Positions 54,236-64,000 of a DNA stretch of 64,000 nucleotides are shown here, in pieces (within the stretch, counting starts at the first letter, position 1; every line of letters begins with the position of its first letter). This DNA comes from Microbacterium wangchenii (GTDB lineage: Bacteria > Actinomycetota > Actinomycetes > Actinomycetales > Microbacteriaceae). Under the pieces are notes generated by a model that saw only the letters and a program-made list of their open reading frames with translations, did not search any database and was not told the DNA's origin. The stretch spans positions 1,736,001 to 1,800,000 of the forward strand of contig NZ_CP038266.1 of the NCBI RefSeq assembly GCF_004564355.1. Direction: 5' to 3'. The translations under genes were made by a program, and so were the position numbers.

Positions 54236-54241
54236 ATTCTA
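54236..54241 (-). promoter_or_regulatory. rpoZ promoter -10 element (TAGAAT)
   Basis: On the minus strand TAGAAT is followed by GGGAGG and an ATG (54229) in frame with rpoZ. It would restart transcription between the ABC cassette and rpoZ. Confidence 0.6.
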
Positions 54242-54269
54242 CGCCGGATCGGCTGCGCGCCGCTCCGGC

Positions 54270-55094
54270 TCACGTCCACCGCGCCAGAAGACGGCGCTCG
54301 GCGACGCTGACGAGGCCGTTGCTCGCGGCGCCGAGCACAGCCAGCAGCACGATGGCCAGGAGAATGCGGTCGACGCGCCCCGTGCCCTGGGAGTCGGTGA
54401 GGAGGAACCCCAGGCCCATCGCGGCGGCCACGAGTTCGGCGGCGACGAGGAACAGCCAGGACTGAGCCAGCGCCAGGCGCAGGCCCGACACGACGGCCGG
54501 CACCACCGCAGGAAGCTGCACGGCGCGCAGCAGTGCGCCGCCGCGCAGGCCGAAGGTGCGGCCCATCTCCACGAGGTGCGGATCCACGTACCGCAGCGCC
54601 GGGCTCACGGTCGTGAACACGGGGAAGAACGCGCCGATCGCGATGAGGGTGACCTTGGAATCCTCCCCGATCCCCATCCACAGCACGAGCAGGGGGACCA
54701 GCGCGAGCGACGGGATCGCGCGCAGCGCCGCGAGGGAGGGCGTCAGTACGACGTCGCCGATGCGCGTGAGCCCCACCACCGCGGCGACGAGCAGGCCGGC
54801 GACGGATCCGATGGCGAAGCCCAGCAGGATGCGCTGCACCGAGATGGCGACGTGCAGCCACAGCTGCCCGCTCTCGGCGAGCTGCACGGCGGCTTCGACC
54901 ACCGCGGCCGGGGGCGGGAGCCGGTAGGGCGGCACGAGGCCGGACGCCGTGACCGCCTGCCACACCGCGAGCACCGCGAGCGGCAGCAGCATCCCGCCCG
55001 CGATGCGTGCGGCGCGACGCCGGCTCGGCCGCGTCGGCCGGGCAGCAGGAGCCGCGGCGGTGGCGGTAGCGTTGGCGTTGGCGGTCATCGTCAC
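54270..55094 (-). CDS. ABC importer permease, SsuC/TauC-like
   Basis: 274 residues. An alanine-threonine-rich cytosolic N-terminus of about 30 residues is followed by six helices. The EAA-type loop is EMGRTFGLRGGALLRAVQLP, and LPPPAAVVEAAVQL before it is typical of the NitT/TauT family. GTG 55094 overlaps the binding-protein stop (GTGA); ATG 55088 is an alternative. It is the last gene of a three-gene importer for a sulfonate, nitrate or similar anion or heterocycle. It ends 133 bp before rpoZ. Confidence 0.87.
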   Translation of the reverse strand: MTMTANANATATAAAPAARPTRPSRRRAARIAGGMLLPLAVLAVWQAVTASGLVPPYRLPPPAAVVEAAVQLAESGQLWLHVAISVQRILLGFAIGSVAGLLVAAVVGLTRIGDVVLTPSLAALRAIPSLALVPLLVLWMGIGEDSKVTLIAIGAFFPVFTTVSPALRYVDPHLVEMGRTFGLRGGALLRAVQLPAVVPAVVSGLRLALAQSWLFLVAAELVAAAMGLGFLLTDSQGTGRVDRILLAIVLLAVLGAASNGLVSVAERRLLARWT

Positions 55095-56122
55095 TCCGTC
55101 GCGGCTCGGGCGAAGTCGGGGTGGACGATGCTCTGCAGGGCGGCGTCGACGGCGGCCTGACCGCCGGAGACGGCATCGGAGTCGACGAGCACGGGTGCGA
55201 TCCGCTCCAGCACGTCCCGCTGCGCCGCGCCGGGGACGCCGTCGACGTCGAGGTTCGTCCGTTCCCGGATGACCGTGGTCGCCACCGCGAGGTCGATGCC
55301 GGCGATCTCGGCCAGGAGCTCGGCCGTCTCCTCGGGGTGGGCGATCGCCCAGGTGCGGGCCTGTTCGTAGGCGTCCACGACGACCTGGGCGAGGTCGGGA
55401 TGCTCGGTGATGAACTCCTCGGTGGCGTTGAGGAAGCCGAAGGAGTTGAACTCCACGTCGCGGTACAGCAGCGTGGCCCCTGATTCCACCTCCGCCGCGG
55501 CCATGATCGGGTCAAGGCCCGCCCATGCGTCGACGGAACCGGCCTCCAGCGCGGCTCTGCCGTCGGCGTGCTGGAGGTTCTGCACCGCCACGTCGCCGAC
55601 CGACAGGCCTTCGGCTACGAGGGCCTGGAGGAGGAAGAAGTACGGATCGGTGCCCGCGGTGGCGGCGATGGTCGCGCCCCGCAGGTCGGCAACGGACGTG
55701 ATCGGGCTGCCCGCGGGCACCACGATCGCCGACCACTCCGGCTGCGAGTACACGTCGATCACCTGGATCGGGGACCCGTTCGCGCGGGCCAGCAGGGCGG
55801 CCGATCCCGCCGTGGACCCCACGTCGAGCGACCCGGAGCGCAGCAGCTCGTTGGCCTTGTTCGATCCGGCCGACTGCACCCATTCCACGGTGACCTCCTC
55901 GCCGAGCGCCTCCTCGAGAAGTCGCTGGTCCTTCACGACGAGACTCAGCGGGTTGTACGTGGCGAAGTCGATCGACAGGGTGTCGGACGACCATCCCGCC
56001 GCAGCGTCCTCGGCGGGGGCGGCGGCTCCGGCCCGCTCGCCGGCGAGGCATCCCGTGGCGGCCAGCATCATCGCGCCGGCGAGGACGATCGCGGGGACGG
56101 TGCGGCGGATGACGGGGCTCAT
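55091..56122 (-). CDS. ABC importer substrate-binding lipoprotein, SsuA/NMT1-like
   Basis: 343 residues. Signal peptide with lipobox AATG-C (Cys25). The mature part is an NMT1/SsuA-type periplasmic-binding fold: IDFATYNPLSLVVKDQRLLE, VEWVQSAGSNKANELLRSG, LDVGSTAGSAALLARANGSP and AWAGLDPIMAAAEVESGA. This family binds aliphatic sulfonates, taurine, nitrate or thiamine precursors. The long linear 'QSAGSNKANELLRSGSLDVG' style favours sulfonates (SsuA), but no ssuD or tauD desulfonating enzyme is encoded nearby, so the ligand is open. It overlaps the ATPase gene by 1 nt (TGATG). Confidence 0.86.
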   Translation of the reverse strand: MSPVIRRTVPAIVLAGAMMLAATGCLAGERAGAAAPAEDAAAGWSSDTLSIDFATYNPLSLVVKDQRLLEEALGEEVTVEWVQSAGSNKANELLRSGSLDVGSTAGSAALLARANGSPIQVIDVYSQPEWSAIVVPAGSPITSVADLRGATIAATAGTDPYFFLLQALVAEGLSVGDVAVQNLQHADGRAALEAGSVDAWAGLDPIMAAAEVESGATLLYRDVEFNSFGFLNATEEFITEHPDLAQVVVDAYEQARTWAIAHPEETAELLAEIAGIDLAVATTVIRERTNLDVDGVPGAAQRDVLERIAPVLVDSDAVSGGQAAVDAALQSIVHPDFARAATE

Positions 56123-57033
56123 CAGTTCTCCTGGGGGGTGGGATGGTGGGTGTCGACGCCGAGCCCCTCCAGGAGCTCAGCACGCAGGTGGGCCAGGGTG
56201 CGGTCGGCGCGATCGCGCGGGCGGCGGCCGGGGACGCTCAGCGTGCGGGCCACCGATCCGCCGCGCTCGTCCAGCGATCGCAGCAGCAGCACGCGATCGG
56301 CCAGATACAGCGCTTCCTCCACGTCGTGCGTGACGAGGACCACGGTGGTGGGCCGGGCGTCGTGGATCTGCCGCAGCAGCTCCTGCATCCGCAGGCGGGT
56401 CAGCGCGTCCAGTGCGCCGAACGGCTCGTCCAGCAGCAGCACGTCCGGGTCGCGGGCCAGGGCGCGGGCGAGCGCGGCGCGCTGGGCCATCCCTCCGGAG
56501 ACCTCACGGGGTCGCTGGGCGGCGGCGTGGTCGAGACCGACGAGGTGCAGCAGTTCGGCCACCCGCTCGCGGGCGGCGCGCGCGGCGGTTCCGCGCGGCA
56601 GCCCGAGCGCGACGTTGTGCGCGATCGTGCGCCACGGCAGCAGGCGCGGCTCCTGGAAGGCCACCGCGGTGCGCTCGTCGGTATCGGTCACCGGCGCGCC
56701 ACTGACCTGCACCGTGCCGGCGGTGGGGGCGTCGAGGCCGCCGATCAGTCGCAGCAGGGTCGATTTCCCCGCACCGGAGGGCCCGATGACGGCGACGATC
56801 TCGCCGGCGGCGATGTCGAGGTCGATCCCCCGCAGCACGTCGCGCGCTCCGTGGGCGGTCGGGAATGTGCGCCCGAGTCCGCGCGCCCGCACGGCCGGAG
56901 TCACGACCTCCGCCGTCGAGGCGCGGGCGGCCTCGTCCGGCAGGAGGGTGCGTGGATCCGTGGTGGTGGCGGGCATCGCCCCATGCTCGCGCACGGGCGC
57001 CGGATCTCCAGGGGCGGCGTAACGTCGCGACAT
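56122..57033 (-). CDS. ABC importer ATPase, SsuB/TauB-like
   Basis: 303 residues. Walker A GPSGAGKSTLL, Q-loop AFQEPRLLPWRTIAHNVALG, signature EVSGGMAQRAALARALARDP and Walker B VLLLDEPFGALDALTR are those of the NitT/TauT class. About 45 residues precede the ABC fold. ATG 57033 is chosen for GGAG 6 nt upstream; ATG 56976 would remove 19 of these residues. It starts 39 bp after gmk and is read in the same direction, so the importer could be expressed from the pyrimidine operon. Confidence 0.88.
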   Translation of the reverse strand: MSRRYAAPGDPAPVREHGAMPATTTDPRTLLPDEAARASTAEVVTPAVRARGLGRTFPTAHGARDVLRGIDLDIAAGEIVAVIGPSGAGKSTLLRLIGGLDAPTAGTVQVSGAPVTDTDERTAVAFQEPRLLPWRTIAHNVALGLPRGTAARAARERVAELLHLVGLDHAAAQRPREVSGGMAQRAALARALARDPDVLLLDEPFGALDALTRLRMQELLRQIHDARPTTVVLVTHDVEEALYLADRVLLLRSLDERGGSVARTLSVPGRRPRDRADRTLAHLRAELLEGLGVDTHHPTPQEN

Positions 57034-57072
57034 CCGCCGCTCCGGTAGCCCGGGCCGGTTCCGCGGGGTGGG

Positions 57073-57969
57073 TCAGCGGGCCAGTGCCACGACCTCTTCT
57101 GCGGCGGTGGCCACGTCGTCGTTGACGACGCGGTAGTCGAACTCGTTCTGCGCCGCCAGCTCGGCGCGAGCCGTCCGCAGGCGACGCGCCCGCTCCTCGG
57201 CATCCTCCGTGCCCCGCCCGACGAGGCGGTCGACCAGCTCGTCCCAGCTGGGCGGGAGGAGGAACACCAGCGTGGCCGTCGGATCGGCCGCGCGCACCTG
57301 CCGGGCGCCCTGCAGATCGATCTCCAGCAGCGCCGTGCCGCCCTCGGCGAGCACCTTCTCCAGCGGGCCGCGCGGCGTGCCATAGCGGTAGCGGTTGTGG
57401 ACGGTGGCGTGCTCCAGCAGCGCGCCGGTGCTCACCAGCCGGTCGAACTCGGCGTCGTCGACGAAGTAGTAGTGCTCCCCCTCGACCTCACCCGGCCGCG
57501 GCGGGCGCGTCGTCGCCGACACCGAGAGACGGATCTCGGGGTGGTGCTCCTTGATGTAGGCGGCGACCGTGCCCTTGCCCACGGCCGTGGGCCCGGCGAG
57601 GACGACCAGCCGGCTGCGCCCCGCGCGCGGCTGCGGCTCGGGCCAGCGCCGGTCCAGGAACTCCATCAGGTCGCGCCGCTGGCGCGCACCCAGGCCCCCC
57701 AGGCGCTTGACGGGAGAGATCGCCAGGTCGGCGAGGATGCGGTCGCGCTTGCCCTCCCCGATGGCGGGGATGGCGGTGAGGAACTCCGGCACGCGCATCG
57801 CCCCCGCCGGCGACTCCGGGTCGGCCAGGGCGCGGCGCAGCAGCTCCTGCGGCGTGATGACGCGCGTGGTGACGTCGCGCTTGAGAGCGGCGCGCTCGCG
57901 GCGCGCGGCGACGGCCCGCCGGGACGCGGCGGCGCGGTCGACCTCGGGCGGTCGGCGTGCTTCAGTCAT
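57073..57969 (-). CDS. gmk: Guanylate kinase fused to N-terminal mIHF-like domain
   Basis: 298 residues, about 100 more than a normal guanylate kinase. Residues about 15-108 carry the actinobacterial integration host factor pattern: RERAALKRDVTTRVITPQEL, then MRVPEFLTAIPAIGEGKRD and LAISPVKRLGGLGARQRRDL (an H2TH/helix-hairpin DNA-binding fold). Residues 115-298 are guanylate kinase: P-loop GPTAVGKGT at 126-134, SVSATTRPPRPGEVEGEHY, and EIDLQGARQVRA. In mycobacteria mihF and gmk are separate adjacent genes. It starts 8 nt inside pyrF. Confidence 0.93.
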   Translation of the reverse strand: MTEARRPPEVDRAAASRRAVAARRERAALKRDVTTRVITPQELLRRALADPESPAGAMRVPEFLTAIPAIGEGKRDRILADLAISPVKRLGGLGARQRRDLMEFLDRRWPEPQPRAGRSRLVVLAGPTAVGKGTVAAYIKEHHPEIRLSVSATTRPPRPGEVEGEHYYFVDDAEFDRLVSTGALLEHATVHNRYRYGTPRGPLEKVLAEGGTALLEIDLQGARQVRAADPTATLVFLLPPSWDELVDRLVGRGTEDAEERARRLRTARAELAAQNEFDYRVVNDDVATAAEEVVALAR

Positions 57970-58806
57970 CGGTGGCCTCTCGGTACTGCGCGGAGCGCTC
58001 GTCGATGCGGGCGGCGAGGCCGCCAGGACCGGCGGACAGGATGCTGCGGCTCTCGCTGGCGAGGACCGCTCCGGCGCGCGAGCCGAACCGCACCCGGAGG
58101 TCGCGCGGCTGGGCGCCCTGCGCGCCGAACCCGGGCGCGAGGATCGGGGCGACCGGATCCTCGGTGTGGAGGCCCAGGCCCGCTGCGACGAGGTCCACGG
58201 TGGCGCCGATCACGACGCCGATGCTCCCCCACCGGTCTTCGTGCGTGGTGGCGGCGTTGAAGGCCGTGACCTGGTCCACCACGAGGGCGGCCACGGTGTC
58301 GTCGGCGACGTCGGCGCGCTGCAGTTCGCGGGCCTCCGGATTGCTCGTGGCGGCCAGGACGAACACGCCCTTGCCCGCCCGGATCGCCTGGTGGAGGGTC
58401 CCCTCCAGCGCTTCGACCCCGACGTAGGGGGTGACCGTCAGCGCATCCGCCTCCAGCGGCGCTCCGGGCTCCAGCCACGCCCCGGCATATCCGTCCATCG
58501 TGGAGCCGATGTCGCCGCGCTTGGCGTCGGCGATGACGAGGAGCCCCGCCTCGCGGCCCGCGCGCAGCACGTCCTCCAGCGCGGCGAAGCCGGCGGCCCC
58601 GTATCGCTCGAAGAACGCCACCTGCGGCTTGACGACGCCGACACGGCCGGCCGCCGCCTCGATGACGCGCAGCCCGAAGTCGCGCGTGGCTGCGGCCGTG
58701 GCATCCATCCCCCACTCCGCCAGCAGGTGCTCGTGCGGGTCGATGCCCACGCACAGCGGACCGTACGTGTCGTGTGCGCGCTGCAGCCGCTCGCCGAAGC
58801 TCGCGC

Positions 58807-58810
<4 letters not shown>
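57962..58810 (-). CDS. pyrF: Orotidine 5'-phosphate decarboxylase
   Basis: 282 residues of the type 2 (long, actinobacterial) OMP decarboxylase group. [30 protein letters not shown] and the catalytic Lys-Asp set in [18 protein letters not shown] are clear, with [11 protein letters not shown] near the C-terminus. It makes UMP, the last de novo step. It overlaps carB upstream by 4 nt (ATGA) and gmk downstream by 8 nt. Confidence 0.95.
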
Positions 58811-62093
<3,283 letters not shown>

Positions 62094-62094
<1 letters not shown>

Positions 62095-63260
62095 CAGTCG
62101 TTGTCCTTCTGGGTTGCGTCGCCGCGGGCGGCGAGCACCATGTCACGGAAGCGGTCGAAGAGGTAGTTGGCGTCGTGCGGGCCGGCCGCCGCCTCCGGGT
62201 GGTACTGCACCGAGAAGGCGGGGATGTCCAGGGCTCGCAGTCCCTCGACGACCTGGTCGTTGAGTCCCACGTGGCTCACCTCCACGCGGCCGTATCCGGC
62301 GGGGCTGTCGGTGGCGCCGTCCAGCGGTGCCTCCACGGCGAAGCCGTGGTTGTGGGCGGTGATCTCCACGCGCCCGGTCGTGCGGTCCATCACGGGCTGG
62401 TTGATGCCGCGGTGACCGAAGGGGAGCTTGTAGGTGCCGAAGCCGAGCGCGCGGCCCAGCAGCTGGTTGCCGAAGCAGATGCCGAAGAACGGCAGGCGGT
62501 CATCCAGCACCGCGCGCAGCAGTTCGACGTGGTCGTCGGAGGCGGCGGGGTCGCCCGGGCCGTTGGAGTAGAACACCGCGACGGGGTCGATCGCACGGAT
62601 GTCGTCGATCGAGACGTCCTGCGGGAGGACGTGCACATCGAACCCGCGGTCCGCGAGGTTGTTGATCGTGGCCTGCTTGACGCCGAGGTCGAGCACCGCG
62701 AGGTTGCCGATCCGCTCGCCGCGGGCCGGCGTGACCTGCGCGGCGGCGACCGAGACCTCGGCCGACAGGTTGCGTCCCGACATCTCGGGGGCCTCCTGAA
62801 CGATGCGCAGCTGCTCGTCGGGGTCGATGTCGGCCGCGTCGCCGGAGAAGATGCCGCCGCGCATGCTGCCGCTGGAGCGGATGCGGCGGGTCACCGAGCG
62901 CGTGTCGATGCCGCTGATGCCCACGACCCCGTCGGCCACGAGGGCGTCATCCAGCGATTCTTCGGCACGCCAGTTCGACACCACGCGGGAGGGGTCGCGC
63001 ACGATGTAGCCCGACACCCAGATGCGCCGAGACTCGGTGTCTTCGGTGTTCATGCCGGTGTTGCCGATGTGCGGCGCCGTCTGCAGCACGATCTGGCCGG
63101 CGTAGGAGGGGTCGGTGAGGGTCTCCTGGTAGCCGGTCATGCCGGTGGCGAAGACGACTTCGCCGAGGGTCGTGCCGCGGGCGCCGTAGGCGCGGCCGGG
63201 GTAGCGGCTGCCGTCCTCGAGCACCAGGACGGCGGGATCGGTGGAAAGACCGGGGTTCAT
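62094..63260 (-). CDS. carA: Carbamoyl-phosphate synthase small subunit
   Basis: 388 residues. The N-terminal CPSase domain is followed by a class I glutamine amidotransferase with nucleophile Cys in [17 protein letters not shown] and the His/Glu pair in [13 protein letters not shown]. It supplies ammonia to CarB. ATG 63260 is chosen for the AGGAAACG site and overlap with the upstream stop (ATGA). Confidence 0.96.
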
Positions 63261-63754
63261 GCGTTTCCTGTCGGCAGAAGCGGGCGGATGGCGTCGGCGA
63301 GGGCGCGCGCGGACGCATCCTGGGGACGGAGGTAGGTGTCCACGACGGTGTCGGGGTCGATGCGCCACGACACGCGCGTGAGGCCGTCGCGCTCCACGAC
63401 GCGGTCGATCGCGACGGTGGCCTGGGCGGCGTCCACGAGGCGGTCGATCCCCAGGAACATGCGGGGCTGACCGGGCAGATCGAGGATGACGCCGGCGTCG
63501 GTGACGGTGACCTGCACGCGGGAGCGGAAGCCGAGACCGCGGATCGCGAGCCGCTCGAGCGGCTCGTCGTGACGGGTCGTGGCGACGTACAGGCCGGGGA
63601 AGACGGCGCGCACGGCGGCGTCGGCGGGCGCCTCGCCGATCGGGGCGGAGTAGCCCGCGTCACGCCGCGTCCGCCGCATCCACGCCCACGCCAGCAGCGC
63701 AAGGGCGACGAGGGCGACGCCGATCATGACGGCGAGGGCTGCTTCGCGGCTCAT
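63257..63754 (-). CDS. PH-like domain membrane protein of the pyr operon
   Basis: 165 residues. One N-terminal transmembrane helix ([21 protein letters not shown]) is followed by a soluble beta-rich domain ([38 protein letters not shown]). This is the conserved PH-domain-like protein found between pyrC and carA in actinobacteria, with no known role in pyrimidine synthesis. It overlaps pyrC and carA by 4 nt each. Confidence 0.85.
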   Translation of the reverse strand: MSREAALAVMIGVALVALALLAWAWMRRTRRDAGYSAPIGEAPADAAVRAVFPGLYVATTRHDEPLERLAIRGLGFRSRVQVTVTDAGVILDLPGQPRMFLGIDRLVDAAQATVAIDRVVERDGLTRVSWRIDPDTVVDTYLRPQDASARALADAIRPLLPTGNA

Positions 63755-64000
63755 CCGCGTACCCCCGGCGTCTGCAGCAGCGCGCCGTCGGCGACCGTGG
63801 CGGTGCCGGCGTGGAAGGTCCAGCGCACCTCGCCCGGGAGCTCGCGGCCCAGGTAGGGGGAATTCACGCTGCGCCCGTGCAGGTCGTCGCGGTCGAACGC
63901 GCGGCGTGGGCGCGGGTCGTACAGGGTGAGCGAGGCGGGTTGACCCGCCGTCAGCGGCGTGCCGGCGTCGGTGCGCCGGCCGATCTGCGCGGGGGTGCGC
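63751..64000 (-). CDS. pyrC: Dihydroorotase, C-terminal part (runs off window)
   Basis: The last 82 codons are present; the rest lies beyond 64000. The translated end includes PAQIGRRTDAGTPLTAGQPA, ASLTLYDPRPRRAF, GRSVNSPYLGRELPGEVRWT and [20 protein letters not shown], which matches the C-terminal strand set of class I dihydroorotases (Asn-Ser-Pro-Tyr of the last barrel region). It closes carbamoyl aspartate to dihydroorotate. The stop overlaps the start of the PH-like gene (ATGA). Confidence 0.9.
   Translation of the reverse strand, partial: RTPAQIGRRTDAGTPLTAGQPASLTLYDPRPRRAFDRDDLHGRSVNSPYLGRELPGEVRWTFHAGTATVADGALLQTPGVRG

Overview
This is a high-GC chromosomal segment of an actinobacterium. 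Gene content and order point to Microbacteriaceae, most likely Microbacterium or a close relative. The pointers are the pyrC-(PH protein)-carA-carB-pyrF-gmk run, the hisG-hisF-hisI / trpC-trpB-trpA / lgt run, DUF6458 and DUF6704 membrane proteins, a PdtaR-type ANTAR regulator, a PriA without helicase motifs, and frequent GTG starts. Ten sites carry a TANNNT hexamer placed 6-7 nt before an ATG or GTG, the signature of actinobacterial leaderless mRNAs. No phage, insertion sequence, integrase or CRISPR is visible.

Layout. (1) 0-8.3 kb is an accessory stretch. It has a membrane-anchored XRE regulator with a small partner, a DrrAB-type drug-export ABC operon with its own MerR regulator and a MerR-type promoter palindrome, an ArfB-like ribosome-rescue factor, a VOC protein, a 5'-truncated flavin-oxidase remnant, a second unrelated ABC operon and a lipoprotein. 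(2) 8.3-18.9 kb is a divergent carbohydrate locus. The minus strand carries UgpC-like ATPase, two permeases, binding lipoprotein, cytoplasmic glycerophosphodiesterase, GatD-like hexitol-phosphate dehydrogenase and DeoR regulator. The plus strand carries a second zinc dehydrogenase, a PfkB kinase, a class II aldolase and MgtC. A cluster of TTTCG/CGAAA motifs sits between the two arms. Read together they could import a phosphodiester, release a phosphorylated polyol, oxidise it to a ketose phosphate, phosphorylate it again and cleave it to trioses. (3) 18.9-28.2 kb holds small housekeeping and accessory genes: an SGNH hydrolase, an MFS/LLM pair, two CNNM transporters, a phosphoribosyltransferase and a DUF885 peptidase-like protein. 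(4) 28.25-28.87 kb is the only long non-coding stretch and carries three copies of an 82-bp palindromic element.

(5) 28.9-41.5 kb is core metabolism: polA, a hotdog thioesterase, pdtaR, tRNA-Leu(CAA), pyk, gltD, gltB and lgt. (6) 41.5-47.5 kb holds trpA, trpB, trpC, two Trp-region membrane proteins, hisI, hisF, hisG and hisE. trpE is not at the position between hisI and the Trp-associated membrane protein where I would expect it. (7) 47.5-54.1 kb holds rpe, rsmB, fmt, priA, metK and rpoZ. (8) 54.3-57.0 kb is an SsuABC-type importer lying between gmk and rpoZ, which I expect to be near neighbours in this lineage. (9) 57.1-64 kb is pyrimidine and purine nucleotide synthesis, with gmk fused to an N-terminal mIHF-like domain and the window ending inside pyrC.

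Most genes run on the minus strand in tightly coupled operons with ATGA or GTGA overlaps. Functional calls come from recognised motifs and gene context. Substrates of transporters and sugar enzymes are inferences.
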